Assembly: GCA_963383645.1 (NCBI GenBank) | Contig: OY726569.1 | Location: 32,279,592 to 32,343,591 of the forward strand | Length of the DNA: 64,000 nt | Origin: Muscardinus avellanarius | Lineage: Eukaryota; Chordata; Mammalia; Rodentia; Gliridae | Direction: 5' to 3' | Shown here: positions 23,021 to 32,791 of the stretch, one piece after another | Layout of the letters: every line of letters starts with the position of its first letter | Position numbering within the stretch: the stretch's first letter is position 1 | Position numbers and translations under genes: made by a program | Notes under the pieces: generated by a model | What the model was told of the DNA's origin: nothing | Database searches by the model: none | Seen by the model: only the letters and a program-made list of their open reading frames with translations

Positions 23021-24436
23021 GACAACTTATTCTTCAAAGGTTTGGTAGAAAGTGAAGCCCTGAGAAGTAGTAAATCAATAACTTTATTTTATCCAGGGAA
23101 ACTAATCTTAATTTTCTACTTTTTACTGGTTGTTTTTATACATTATACTCTCCTTCAAAATTAATACTTGATTTTTATTTATCTTGAATTTTAAACCACT
23201 ATCATGGGCTGAAAAGTGAGTTAAAGTCTTCTATAACAATATATAAATCTCTATTTTGCAGTTTTTATTTTATGAATTTGAGGTATTTGGTTTGCGGCTC
23301 ATACCCTCTCTTTATTGTGAATCATTCTTTTTAATATTATAAAGCATTCTTTTTTTGTTGGCCACAACAAATAACTTTGCCTTGACTAATAGATTATGAC
23401 TCCCGGTTTCTTTTTGTTTGCATTTGTCTTGTATAATTTTCTCTCCTTTTATTCTCAGCCTGCCGGAATTACATTATTTTTAATATTTATCACATATATA
23501 CAGAATGTATTTCTATACATTTTATAAGGTATTTTGCTTTATTGGAAAAGTGTGTGAAATTATGTGAACAAAATGTATTTATATTTATACATAATATTGT
23601 TATTTTTATAGTATAATATTATATGGTATTTTTGTTAATAGAGATTTTATAAAAATCTAAAATTAGTGGATGACTTCTTTGCTTTATTTTTATGTGTAGT
23701 TCCTCTGAGAGTTACGAAGGTTATCTTTTGGTTTTAGTCATTATCTTTATAAATATTTATTTATATAATGCCCCTAGTTACCTATTTCTTTTGGAAGTTA
23801 TTTTCCCTAATTTGATTACTGAAAAATAGTTTCTATTTGTTTATTTTCTTGTTTGTAACCTCTTTTTACTTATAATTTTGTCAATAATACTAACTTTATT
23901 AATATATATGTAATTTTAAATGCAATTGACATTTTGTTACTAATTTTTTCAATCCTAAAGAATGTCATTGACTTTTAGCTAATAGTGTTCCTTTGTAATG
24001 AGTGAACTTATCTTCCCTTTTTTCCCCAATTTTAGTCGGCTGTACCATTTCTACATATATAAGTATATAGCTTTCATACTTTGTTCGTTCACCATAAACC
24101 CAACATTTGTTTGAGTCCTGTTTCATAGTTACATAAATTTAATACTCCCCACAAATTATTTTGCCAAAATTTCTCTGGCTCATATCTAGGTTAAAATTAA
24201 TTCCCTAGTAGTGTCCTCAAGAAAGATTCATGGGGAAAATATTCCTTGGTTTCTTTCATGTTCAAAATTGTTTATCTGAAGTCTTGATATTTGGAGAAGA
24301 ACTTGGTTGAGTAGAAAATCCTTGGCTCTCAGTTTCTCCCCTTGAGAATTCCGTAGCTCTTCACTGCATGTTGCTGTGGAGATATCTATGGACAGCTTTC
24401 TTTCCTCTTAATAAATGTCATGGTATTTTTTAACAC

Positions 24437-24483
<47 letters not shown>

Positions 24484-24484
24484 G
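24437..24484. repeat. (TTTA)n microsatellite
   Basis: About 48 bp, the expanded tail of the antisense SINE at its right. Confidence 0.95.
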
Positions 24485-24685
24485 CAGTATGAGGATGGGA
24501 CCCATTCAATCTACCTCCGAGCGACACCCCCAGCCCTCTTTTTTTATTTTTTATTTTGAAACAGGGTCTCAGTGAGTTGCAAAGGGCCTCACTAAGTAGC
24601 TGAGACTGGCTGCCAGCCTGCGTAATCCTCCTGGCTCAGCCTCCCAAATGCTGTGATTACAAGCATTCGCCACCATGTCCAGCTA
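24485..24685 (-). mobile_element. B1-dID SINE, antisense, older
   Basis: 'gggacccattcaatctacct', inverted ID 'ccgagcgacacccccagccc', 'ctcactaagtagctgagact', head 'tcgccaccatgtccagc'. Inserted into the old antisense L1. Confidence 0.9.
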
Positions 24686-25394
24686 TGTTTTGTTTTTTGT
24701 TTGTTTGTTTGCTGTTTAATGCTACTGGTCCAAAGGTTCATTTTATATCTTTAAAGTCCTGGACATTTACTAGGTTTGGTCCCAAGGTTAAACTTCTGGA
24801 TCACTGTAATTTTTTGCTGTTGTGTTTTGTTTGTTTCTAGATGAAGTTAGAGCCTTATAAAATGTAGATTCAATTTTTGCTTGTTTGCCTGTTGACTTTT
24901 GTTCTTAATCTCAGAAAAGGCTTTTTGAATTATATCTTTGACTTCTTTTTCATTCCATTGTGGGTTTTTTTTTTTCTCAAAATAAGAGATTGTTTTATCT
25001 TTTTATTTTATCTTTGGGATTTTTTATACATTTCTTGGTGCATTATAGTTTCACATCATCATGTGATTCATGGTGATAGTGGCACGTGCACATCGCACTG
25101 GGTGAGCTTCAGATTCTGCAGCTATGCATCTTTTGGTTATCTGTTGCTTATCTTTTCCAATGCCTTTTTCCTTTACTCATTGAACTCCTCCTTTGATTCT
25201 GTTTTGCTCCTGTTTGCTCAATTATTTTTGGAAGCATTTATATTTGCTTTTGTATCTATGAGTTATGTCTGCTCCCTAGTTTTACAGAACTTAGATATTG
25301 TGATTCTGTTTTCATTTAAAAAATTGTTAATTTTTATTGATTTCCAAGGAGAGATGGCCTCTTACAGAGTCATGTTTGCATAAGAAACCCTCTT

Positions 25395-25918
25395 AAGTAT
25401 TTAAATTACAATCAGTAATGAGATTAGGCCGCCCTGTACCACCACTGCTATTTAAAATTTTACTGCAGATCCTGTCAAGTCATAGAGAAAGAAAATAAAA
25501 TGTCACAAACATCAAAAAAGAAAAAAACAAATGGTTATTTTTAACAAATGTTCCCAAATGTTGACTTTCTACATAGAATACCCAAACTAATTCACATATA
25601 AATTATTAAAATTAATAAGTTTTTTAAAAAGCTAGATAAAATATTAATACAGAAATATCAATTTTGTGTGCATAACACAAAAACAAACCATATAAAAGGG
25701 CAATACAAAGAGTTTGCCACATGCACAAAAATTTAAGTCACGTAGGAATAATTCTTAAAAATGTAAACAGATAAAACACCTGTGTAGATAAAAGTCACAA
25801 AAGCCTAAAATGGTATATTAATTCAGTTCTGAAGAAAATCAACTGCCCTTCCTGGTTAAGATGACTCGGTACCACAAAGAGATTAACCAAACGAGTCAAC
25901 ACTGAGCTCAACATTTAA
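25395..25918. other. Unique AT-rich sequence
   Basis: Nothing recognised. Confidence 0.4.
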
Positions 25919-25920
25919 TA

Positions 25921-26097
25921 AGATGGGTGTGGTGACACATGCCTGTTATCCCACTACAGGAGACTGAGACAGGAGGATCACAGGTTCAAGACCAGCCTCA
26001 GTAACTTAATGAGACCTTGTTTTCAAATAAAAACAAAATAGGAATGATGGCATAATTTGGAGGTAGAATGTCCCTGGGTTCAATCCCCAGCACCACA
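25921..26097 (+). mobile_element. B1-dID SINE, older
   Basis: 'gatgggtgtggtgacacatg', 'aagaccagcctcagtaactt', ID half 'ggcataatttggaggtagaa', end 'gttcaatccccagcaccaca'. The tail became the AAAAG tract that follows. Confidence 0.88.
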
Positions 26098-26215
26098 GAA
26101 AAGAAAAGAAAAGAAAAGAAAAGAAAAGAAAAGAAAAGAAAAGAAAAGAAAAGAAAAGAAAGAAAATTAAGGAAAGGAAAGGGAAAAAATGAAAAGAAAA
26201 GAAAAGAAAATAAAG
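26098..26215. repeat. (AAAAG)n pentanucleotide tract
   Basis: Pure from 26098 to about 26160 and then degenerate purine repeats to 26215. Grown from a SINE tail. Confidence 0.95.
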
Positions 26216-26603
26216 ATTTGCTATGATTTAGGGCATGGCTAGATTTTCTAAGGAACTGGGTAAATTAATACTAAAATGTATACAGTCAAACAGAACCAAA
26301 GCAAAACTTGAAAAAGAGGAAAAATATGAGGAGCCTTTCTCTACAAATCATGAAGTCATGAATTTGAACTGATGTAGTACAATGTTATAGGAGCGTACGG
26401 CTAAACAAATATCCAATACAAACAATAGAAAGAGTGCACATGCCTATGTATATAAATTTGTGACACGAGAGAGGCTGAAATATAAAGCAGTGAGTAAACA
26501 ACAAAGCTGAAATAGTTGGGGAAGTCTAATGGATTGCTACCTTAATTCAAGGTACTTTGACTTACATGTGAAAGTACAGCTCTTGAGAAACTTAGAAGAT
26601 AAA

Positions 26604-26792
26604 CTGGGCATGATGGTGTAAACCTATAATCCGAATACTTGAGAAGCTGAAACAGGAGGATTATGGATTTTAGGTCAGCCTGAGCAATTTAAGAAGGTTC
26701 TCAGCAACCTATTCATACCTTGTTTCAAAAGATAAAAGGGCTAGGGGTGTAGCTTGGAGGTAGAATAAACTTGGGTTCAAAAAAAAAAAAAA
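26604..26792 (+). mobile_element. B1-dID SINE, older, degenerate
   Basis: 'actgggcatgatggtgtaaa', 'gtcagcctgagcaatttaag', ID half 'ctaggggtgtagcttggagg', followed by an A-run and GGAA repeats (26793-26836). Confidence 0.85.
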
Positions 26793-26836
26793 AGGAAGGA
26801 AGGAAGAAAGAAAGAAAGGAAGGAAGGAAGGAAGGT
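26793..26836. repeat. (GGAA)n tract
   Basis: Purine tetranucleotide repeat at the tail of the preceding SINE. Pure runs of tandem GGAA are ETS-binding in principle; this one is short and interrupted. Confidence 0.9.
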
Positions 26837-27183
26837 AGGTTGGTTTTTTGAGGCAAAGGATATAGATGGCCAGTGATGAAATAAATACTAAAAAAATGCT
26901 ACCCCTAAAATGCTAACTATAAAATAAATGAAACTATAAAATTAAATTTAAAACCTCTATTCATCATATGATGTCATTAAATAGGAGATAATTGTACACA
27001 TTTAGCTAATATTCAGTATATAAGTACTTTGATAAAGCTCTAAAACAAGCAGTTGAAAATAAGTTCTGCTAAGGTAACACACATTTGGAATAAAGTTTGT
27101 TTTTTAGAGAAAGAGAGAAAAAATAGAAATTAGTATAGTGGTTACCTCTAAGAGGAAGAAATAGAGAAGGAAAAGGGAAAGTA

Positions 27184-27185
27184 CA

Positions 27186-27228
<43 letters not shown>

Positions 27229-27241
27229 CAAATAAATAAAA
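27184..27241. repeat. (AAAT)n microsatellite
   Basis: About 58 bp of AAAT/ATAA in a purine-rich neighbourhood. Confidence 0.95.
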
Positions 27242-27249
27242 TTAATCTA

Positions 27250-27279
27250 TTGTGTGTCTGTGTGCATGGGTGCATGTGT

Positions 27280-27325
<46 letters not shown>
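27250..27325. repeat. (GT)n microsatellite
   Basis: Imperfect GT from 27250 and pure from about 27280 to 27325. It abuts the tail side of an antisense SINE. Confidence 0.95.
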
Positions 27326-27327
<2 letters not shown>

Positions 27328-27502
27328 CTGGGAACTGAACCCTGAGCCTTACCCACTGAGCTACATCCCTATACCTTTTTTAAAAAACGTTTTTTTAATA
27401 TAGGGGCTCTCTAAGTTTCTGAAGCTGGCCTTGAACTCTAGACCCTCCTTCCTGAGCCTCCCAAGTAGCTGGGATTACAGGCATGTGTCACCATGTCTGG
27501 AT
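27326..27502 (-). mobile_element. B1-dID SINE, antisense, older
   Basis: 'taactgggaactgaaccctg', inverted ID 'cactgagctacatccctata', 'ggccttgaactctagaccct', head 'catgtgtcaccatgtctgg'. Confidence 0.87.
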
Positions 27503-27504
27503 TG

Positions 27505-28665
27505 GTTTGGTCATTTATTTGGATAAGTCCTTTATTTGGGTAATGGTTCGAAGGTGTTTGTAAATTTTTTTTAAATGTTTAAAGATTTTTTTGTATGTTT
27601 TATATCTTAAATACATATTACCTATATCCTTCTTAAAACTTAATTATTTATAATTATAATGTAAACATAAAAAGTGCATAAATTGTAAGTGTGTAGATCA
27701 GCAAATTATTGCAAGGTGATCAGATCTATATAACCACAGCCAGATTCAAAAAGTAGAAAATGTCCCTTCTCACTACTCACACCTCCCTTCAATAGATAAA
27801 CAGTCTCAAATATTCTTTTGTATTGAGGCAATTTTACATTTAAATTATAAAAAATGAAGCAAGGAGAGTATGTTCATGTTGACATCAACTGTTTCTAGAA
27901 GGATTTTCGCCTTCAGCCAGGTGTTTTACCTTAAGGGAGAAAGGGGATACCTACCCTGCCTAGAAATCAAACTGCTGCACTCTGTGAAACAAAGGGTGGT
28001 AAAAGATAACAGAGTTCTCTAACATTTCCTGAGAAAATGTTATTATAGGTTAGTTCTGAGAAAATCCTCAGTTTAAGTCTAAACCTTTTGCTTGAGATCA
28101 CATCAACGTTTGAACACAATTGCATTGTCCCGTTCTTCTTTCTCCTAAACTATCTATACTTTAGTTTCATTTGGCAATTTTAGGAAAGTTCTATTCTTTA
28201 TAGATCCTGACAATTGGGGTGTTTTCCTCGGGACATATGGTAATTTAAAACTGCCTATCTTAATAACACAACAACATGATGCTATTAACTTATTCCAGTC
28301 TATCAGCTATGTTTGGACCATCATGGAATTTACAGGATTTGGGGCACAATACTACTGCTAATATAGCATAAACTTATGTTGACCATGTTTTTATATCAGC
28401 CCTGTAACTGCAGTGGATATTATAAATTATTAAGTTCATTTCCACTTAATCTCTACCAAGATTTTAACCTGTTATACTGCTTCTTTTTTAAATAATTAAC
28501 TTATTTTTATATCTCTTGTCTCATTCTTGTCTCATTTCATTGCATTATTTTGTGTCTTTGATAGTCTCTCTTCCAAGTGTTTTGTTTGAGAGATAGATTG
28601 GCATTGAGCCTTACATCTCTATGGTGACAACCTCATGTTCAAAACAGTAATCACACATTATTTTC
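27505..28665. other. Unique AT-rich sequence, 1.2 kb
   Basis: Nothing recognised. Part of 27620-27870 may be old L1-like, but the match is too weak to call. Confidence 0.4.
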
Positions 28666-28765
28666 ATAAAGTCCCCTAAGATAGCACAGGAATCATTATT
28701 CTTATTCAAAAATTAGATAACTAGAAATCAGAAGCATAAGCAACTTGCTTTAAACCAGCTTTGTT
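28666..28765 (+). mobile_element. MIR-like relic
   Basis: 'attcttattcaaaaattagataactagaaatcagaagcataagcaacttgc' follows the order of the MIR core region ('ttttacagatgaggaaactgaggcacagagaggttaagtaacttgc'). Old and short. Confidence 0.4.
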
Positions 28766-28779
28766 TTATTTTGTTTTGT

Positions 28780-28998
28780 TTTTGTGGTACTGGGAATTAA
28801 ACCCAGGGGCATTGTACTTCTGAGCCACACCTCAAGCCCTTTAGTTTATTTTTTGTTTGTTTGTTTTGTTCTGAAACAGGATTTCTCTAGTTGCTGAGAG
28901 TCTTGCTACATTACTGAGGAAGGCATAGACCTCGGGATTCTCCTGTCTCAGCCTCCCAAGTACTGGAATCAAAGGTTCACACTAACAAACCAAGCTCC
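28780..28998 (-). mobile_element. B1-dID SINE, antisense, older
   Basis: 'gtactgggaattaaacccag', inverted ID 'cttctgagccacacctcaag', long T-rich linker, 'gttgctgagagtcttgctac', end 'aacaaaccaagct'. 'aaaccagctttg' (left) and 'aaaccaagct' (right) may be a worn TSD. Confidence 0.85.
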
Positions 28999-28999
28999 A

Positions 29000-30190
29000 A
29001 ACCAACTTCACCACGCAGCAGATCCTAGGCCTGAGCTGAGTTGCCATATATTATGGCAATAGTTCATTTCACTGACTTTAGTGATCTTTTTTAAACTAGA
29101 CTGATTTAAACTAAGTAAAATTTGGTTTTAAAAGCTAATTCACAAATAAAGACCAAAAGTAGGTAAATAAATGTGCCTTGAAAAGAAAATAGGCTGAAGA
29201 TAGAACATGGAAAAAAAAAATCCTGAAGTCACCCCAGTTCCATTAGTAAGTGCAAACAAATTGGTGGGCCCAAGAATTACACAAAAAGAATCACAATACA
29301 CATTTTGATAGCATACATCATGCCACACGTGTTGCTGAGAATGAGAAGATTGCCCTGGCTTCAATTTAGGAATTTGCCAAAGATATATTTGTAACTCACA
29401 TGCTGGTGTTACTATCTGTTGTGGGAAATAGATTGTGGTTGGGCAATCTAGTCTGGGTTAACTGAAAGGTCTGAGTCTTTAAAACCTAATTTTAAATTAG
29501 TCTAAATCAGTCTAATTTGAGAGAGACACTGAGGTCGGCTAAATACGCTCTTTGTCTCAACATCTGTCAGCTCAGGGGTAGACTCAGCTACTTAATAAAC
29601 CTGATGTAGAGAACATTGACTATGTTCCTCATTTCTGGTTTACCTCATTTTTGAGTAGGAAAAAAATGACCCCTGTGCTATCTTAGGGATCATATTCCCC
29701 AGGGCTGTATTAAAAGGAAATGTGGGACAGGAGTAGTGTTCTGGAGACGTGTAAGTCTGTGGACATAAAATGAAACAAACTAGGTGTCCCCAATACCTCA
29801 TTTTTGGCACATTTACAACAGACATTCAACTGTGCCTTTCTCAGTCATCTGGAAACTAGAGACAATACATGGTTCTGCCAGCTACATGAATTTAACTTGA
29901 AACCCAAATAGTACTACTAATTAAAAAGAATTCTCGTGTACTAGAATGGCCAGTATATAGAAACTAGTATGTTTCCAGTCATTTCACCATTCCATGGAAT
30001 ACTAATAAATAAAATAAAAACCGAAGTATGACTGAGATAGTTTAACTGAGCTCTAATATGCTATACTGCTTTTAGTAACTGAAAGTAAGGCTTAAGACAT
30101 ATAAGTTTGTAAGAACTGGCATAAAGAGTCATAAATACTATCAGTTTTATACACAGAAAGCACCTTCTGGCACCTATATGTATTGAAAAC
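29000..30190. other. Unique sequence, 1.2 kb
   Basis: No repeats recognised. The short antisense frames are not supported as genes. Confidence 0.4.
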
Positions 30191-30191
30191 A

Positions 30192-30192
<1 letters not shown>

Positions 30193-30233
<41 letters not shown>
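30193..30233. repeat. (CA)n microsatellite
   Basis: 41 bp of pure CA, isolated from any recognised SINE. Confidence 0.97.
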
Positions 30234-30235
<2 letters not shown>

Positions 30236-30477
30236 CAGATTAGAAACTTTTGTCTAAGAGAGTATCCAAGGTAGCCAGGACCTGAACCAAGGAAGCAGCC
30301 TGCCTTTACCAAGAGCACACCTTTCTTTCATTCACTGCAATGCTCCTCCATCCAACTACTCCCCCCTCTCTCCCTCCCTCCTTCCTCCTCCCCTTCTCTC
30401 TGTCTCTTTCTGTATCCCTGTGTGTATTTTTTCTTGTATCATCAGCAAGACCCTAAGCTAGATTTATAATTTTATAA

Positions 30478-30712
30478 ACATTTTCTCTTATTCTGGCTTT
30501 ATTTTTTAGAGCAGTTTTATGTTCACAGCAAAATTGAACAGAAGGTACAGAGATCCCCATCTAAGTCCTGCCCCTACACATGCCTAGCTCACATAAAACC
30601 CCCACCAGAGTGTCTCATTTGTAACAGTTGATCAACCCAAATCAACACATCATAATTGCTCAAAGCTCATAGTATACCTGACATTTACCATAATTTATTT
30701 TTAAAAAACGTA
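30478..30712 (-). mobile_element. Old L1 (L1MB-like) 3'UTR relic, antisense
   Basis: 'agagcagttttatgttcacagc', 'ggtacagagatccccatcta', 'tgcccctacacatgccta', 'ccaccagagtgtctcatt' follow the inverse of an old mammalian L1 3'UTR in unbroken order. The following portion of the same consensus appears at 63835-64000, but as a separate copy. Confidence 0.72.
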
Positions 30713-30869
30713 AGATTATAACTAGAGTTAAGAACACATAGCATATTTTCTTAAACTGAATTTCCAGAAAATACAGTGAAAAATATAAAATTGGGCTTTA
30801 GACTCAAGCAAACCATGTTTCACCAAACAGATCTTACATTTTGCTTCTGGAAGAAAAAAAAAGTGGGGA

Positions 30870-30884
30870 AAATAGCATACAAAA
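30870..30884. repeat. 5' TSD of the composite retrotransposon
   Basis: aaatagcatacaaaa, repeated without mismatch at 32792-32806. The insertion point lies at a run of G then A (gggg/aaaa), compatible with an L1-type endonuclease nick at TTTT on the other strand. Confidence 0.92.
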
Positions 30885-30896
30885 GGAGCTGGCAAG

Positions 30897-31544
30897 ATGA
30901 CGGTGGCCAAGGTCACAGTGGCAACCACGGCCGCCAAAAAAAAACATGCATTCCTTGGAGAAGCCCTGGACAAAAGATTTTGGTTTAATATCGGATTGGG
31001 ACAACTTAAGGAGACACTTCCAGCTGTGACTTCCTATCTAGAATACAGGAGAGAGAGAGTGGATAATGGCAGAATTAGAAGCAAGATGACAACGAGGTGC
31101 TCACCACACAAGAAAAATGATTTTTGGAAGAACATCCCAGAAGGGATTAGAGAAAAGACCACTTCAGCCGTGCATGCTGGGAAACTTTTAACATACCTTG
31201 TAAGGAAAATGATCCAGGCATGTTGGAAGGAGCCCAGTAGTGCTGGGTGGGAAGCCCAGCTGCAAGTCCTGGAGAACTCAGCACACCTGGCTGCCCCACT
31301 CCTCTGTGCTGCGCCAGGGGCTGGGATGTGCTTGGAAGAGCATATCCTGCTTTACATGGTGAGGCTGTGGCCTCTGCTCTTGGAGGGGAGATCAAATTCA
31401 ATGCTGCTGAGTGCTCGATCCCACAACCTCTTCAAAACACACATATTGTCTTCTCTTATTAAAAAATATTGGAGAGGGGTAAGATGGCGGCGGCAGCAGC
31501 CAGGATTCAGGAGATGCAGACAAATCCTATCCAATCCACCTTGA
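30897..31544 (+). CDS. Unrecognised 215-codon open frame in the composite's 5' part
   Basis: Starts with ATG 13 bases into the element, overlapping the first YY1-like site, and ends inside the second monomer. The deduced product is basic, with K/R-rich stretches (residues 13-15 'KKK', a 'WRGVRWRRQQ' segment near the C-terminus) and no domain I recognise. It is not L1 ORF1 by any feature I can see: no coiled-coil heptads and no obvious RRM order. It may be a chance frame in a GC-moderate leader, and low confidence reflects that. Confidence 0.15.
   Translation: MTVAKVTVATTAAKKKHAFLGEALDKRFWFNIGLGQLKETLPAVTSYLEYRRERVDNGRIRSKMTTRCSPHKKNDFWKNIPEGIREKTTSAVHAGKLLTYLVRKMIQACWKEPSSAGWEAQLQVLENSAHLAAPLLCAAPGAGMCLEEHILLYMVRLWPLLLEGRSNSMLLSARSHNLFKTHILSSLIKKYWRGVRWRRQQPGFRRCRQILSNPP
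31481..31491 (+). promoter_or_regulatory. YY1-type site AAGATGGCGGC
   Basis: An exact match to the YY1 core as found near the start of primate L1 5'UTRs, where it positions transcription initiation. Degenerate relatives lie at 30894 (aagatgacggt), 31083 (aagatgacaac) and about 31648. Its placement at the head of a monomer supports the L1 5'UTR-like reading. Confidence 0.7.
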
Positions 31545-31805
31545 ACTTTTGAAAAAAAATCTCCGCAAAGGGGGACTGCTCCTGCCGCACATGCTTAGGA
31601 ATTCTGGACATCATACCATGTAAGGAAAGTGCTCAGTGGAGAACCAGAAGGATGGGGCAGCAGCAGGGGTGGCGGCCAGTATTGGAAGAGGCAGAGATCC
31701 TATCCAATCCACCTTGAACTTTTGAAGAAATCTCCCCAAAGGTAGACTGCTACCGCCATGCATGCTCAGGAATTCTGGACAATATGCTATATGGGAAAGT
31801 TGTTT
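31481..31805 (+). repeat. Two tandem 5' monomers, period about 173 bp
   Basis: 'tcctatccaatccacctt' at 31525 recurs at 31698, and 'aggaattctggaca' follows in both. A third, more diverged copy ends near 31205 ('gtgcatgctgggaaac', 'ccttgtaaggaaaatga'). The arrangement recalls monomeric 5'UTRs of murine L1. Confidence 0.82.
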
Positions 31806-31947
31806 GGTTCGAAGCTAGCCTCGCTGGCTTAAGAGACCCTGTCCTCAAATAAAAATATATATAAAAAAAATGGACTCTGGGAGTGTAGTCCGGAGGTAGA
31901 AGGGCTATAGAAGTTACCACCAAAAAAAAAAAAAAAAAAAAAAAAAG
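31806..31947 (+). mobile_element. 5'-truncated young B1-dID SINE inside the composite
   Basis: Begins 'ggttcgaagctagcctcgct', continues with 'ggcttaagagaccctg' and ID half 'ctgggagtgtagtccggagg', and ends in A26. The left part of B1 is missing. I find no convincing TSD of its own (only 'gggaaagttg' against 'gggaacatct'), which favours its being a structural part of the composite, but this is not proven. Confidence 0.85.
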
Positions 31948-31989
31948 GAAGAAAAAAGGGAACATCTGTAGACAACCTGCTTGCAGTGA

Positions 31990-32420
31990 CAGAGACCAGA
32001 GCCTGCTGCACAGCAAGACTTGTGCCGGGGCCTCTGAGGCCAGGATAGGAGCCTGCGACACGGCGAGGCAGGTGTCAAGGCCAGTGAGGCTGGGATCAGA
32101 GCCTGCCATAAGTCCAGGCCGGTGTTGGGGCTTTTGAGACCAGGATCAGAGGCTGCCAAGTTGTGAGGCCGATGCCAGGGCCAGTGTGGCCAGAATCGGA
32201 GCCTGCCATGAGGCCAGGCCAGTGTCGGGGCCACAGAGGCCAAAATTGGAGCCTGCGGAGGGATGAGACTGGTGCTGGGGCCAGCAAGGCCAGGATCGGA
32301 GCCTGCCATGAGGTATGAGGCCTGTGCTGAGGCCTCCAAGGCTGGGATTGGATCCTGCCAAGGGGTGAGGCCAGTGCTGGAGTCTTTGAGAGTGGGATCG
32401 GAGGCTGTAATGAGGCATCC
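31990..32420 (+). repeat. GC-rich VNTR, exact 50-bp period, about 8.5 units
   Basis: The word 'gcctgc' (or one mismatch) falls at 32001, 32051, 32101, 32151, 32201, 32251, 32301, 32353 and 32403. Each unit contains 'gaggcc', 'gtgtcgggg' and 'ccaggatcgga' variants. Spacing is exactly 50 apart from one 52-bp step caused by a 2-bp insertion in 'atgaggtatgagg'. The minus strand has few stops, so three overlapping minus frames of 112-141 codons run through it. These are by-products of the repeat. Confidence 0.95.
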
Positions 32421-32421
32421 A

Positions 32422-32791
32422 CTGAAAAAATCACAGAAAATAAAAATTCAGATGCTTTCCCTAATATGCAAAAAATAGGAAGAAATGGGTAATAGGAGGA
32501 AATCTACTTGAAGAAAGGGCCCTATGGAGGAGCAATTAAGGTGACCTATCAGAGGAGATGGGATGGGGGAAGAAGGAATCTCTTTAAAGCACATGATGTA
32601 TGTAGACAAATATATCAAAGTCAATCACTAAATTAAGCATGGGATAGAGGAAGGGGGAGCAAATGGGATGGGGATTGGATAAAGGCTAATTGGATGATGT
32701 GTGCTTGGATATATTCACAAGTCTTGTATTCCATTGAGATGTTTGACTACAATGCACCAATAAAATATATTAAATAAAAATAAAAATAAAT
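32422..32791 (+). mobile_element. L1-derived 3' module of the composite
   Basis: Colinear with the L1 3' ends at 17834-18228 and 47902-48235: 'agatgctttccctaatatg', 'gaagaaatgggtaatagg', 'gcacatgatgta', 'gatggggattggataaagg', 'ttgactacaatgcaccaat'. It would supply the 3' end recognised by the L1 machinery. Confidence 0.92.

Larger units (their letters stand above)
23150..25390 (-). mobile_element. Old L1 (L1M-type) 3' region, antisense, interrupted by a SINE
   Basis: Blocks in inverted order of an old mammalian L1: 'gggctgaaaagtgagttaaagtc' region, 'tttctttttgtttgcattt' (23410-23440), 'catgttcaaaattgtttatctgaagtc' and 'cttggttgagtagaaaatcc' (24255-24330), then AT-rich text to 25390. An open frame of 168 codons (24877-25383) is antisense L1 and hydrophobic simply because it is T-rich. 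A SINE splits the element at 24437-24685. Edges are uncertain. Confidence 0.5.
30885..32791 (+). mobile_element. Composite non-autonomous retrotransposon (SVA-like plan)
   Basis: One insertion of 1,907 bp between perfect 15-bp TSDs. In order: (1) 30885-31805, a start like an L1 5'UTR with 'aagatgrc' YY1-type sites at 30894, 31083 and 31481 and three diverged monomer copies; (2) 31806-31947, the 3' part of a young-subfamily B1-dID SINE, same orientation, ending in 26 As; (3) about 31990-32420, a GC-rich tandem array with an exact 50-bp period; (4) 32422-32791, an L1 3' end closing with 'aatgcaccaataaaatatat' and an A-rich tail. There is no room for, and no trace of, L1 ORF1 or ORF2, so mobility must have been supplied in trans by L1. 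The intact TSD and tail argue for a fairly recent event. An internally deleted L1 whose own 5'UTR holds the 50-bp array is the main alternative. Confidence 0.8.

Noticed and set aside
24877..25383. 168-codon plus-strand frame, very hydrophobic, looks like a membrane protein
   Set aside because: It lies in T-rich antisense L1 sequence. T-rich codons give F/L/I runs without selection, and there is no splice or promoter context.
30478..30712. Same L1 copy as the window-end fragment at 63835
   Set aside because: The two are consecutive in the family consensus but 33 kb apart with unique sequence between, so they are treated as independent copies.
31990..32420. CRISPR-like or satellite array
   Set aside because: Units are directly adjacent without spacers and sit inside one retrotransposed insertion.
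31750..32434. Three long overlapping minus-strand frames (112-141 codons) with proline/serine/leucine-rich repeats
   Set aside because: They are produced by the stop-poor 50-bp array. The 50-bp unit shifts frame each copy, so no fixed repeat protein is encoded.
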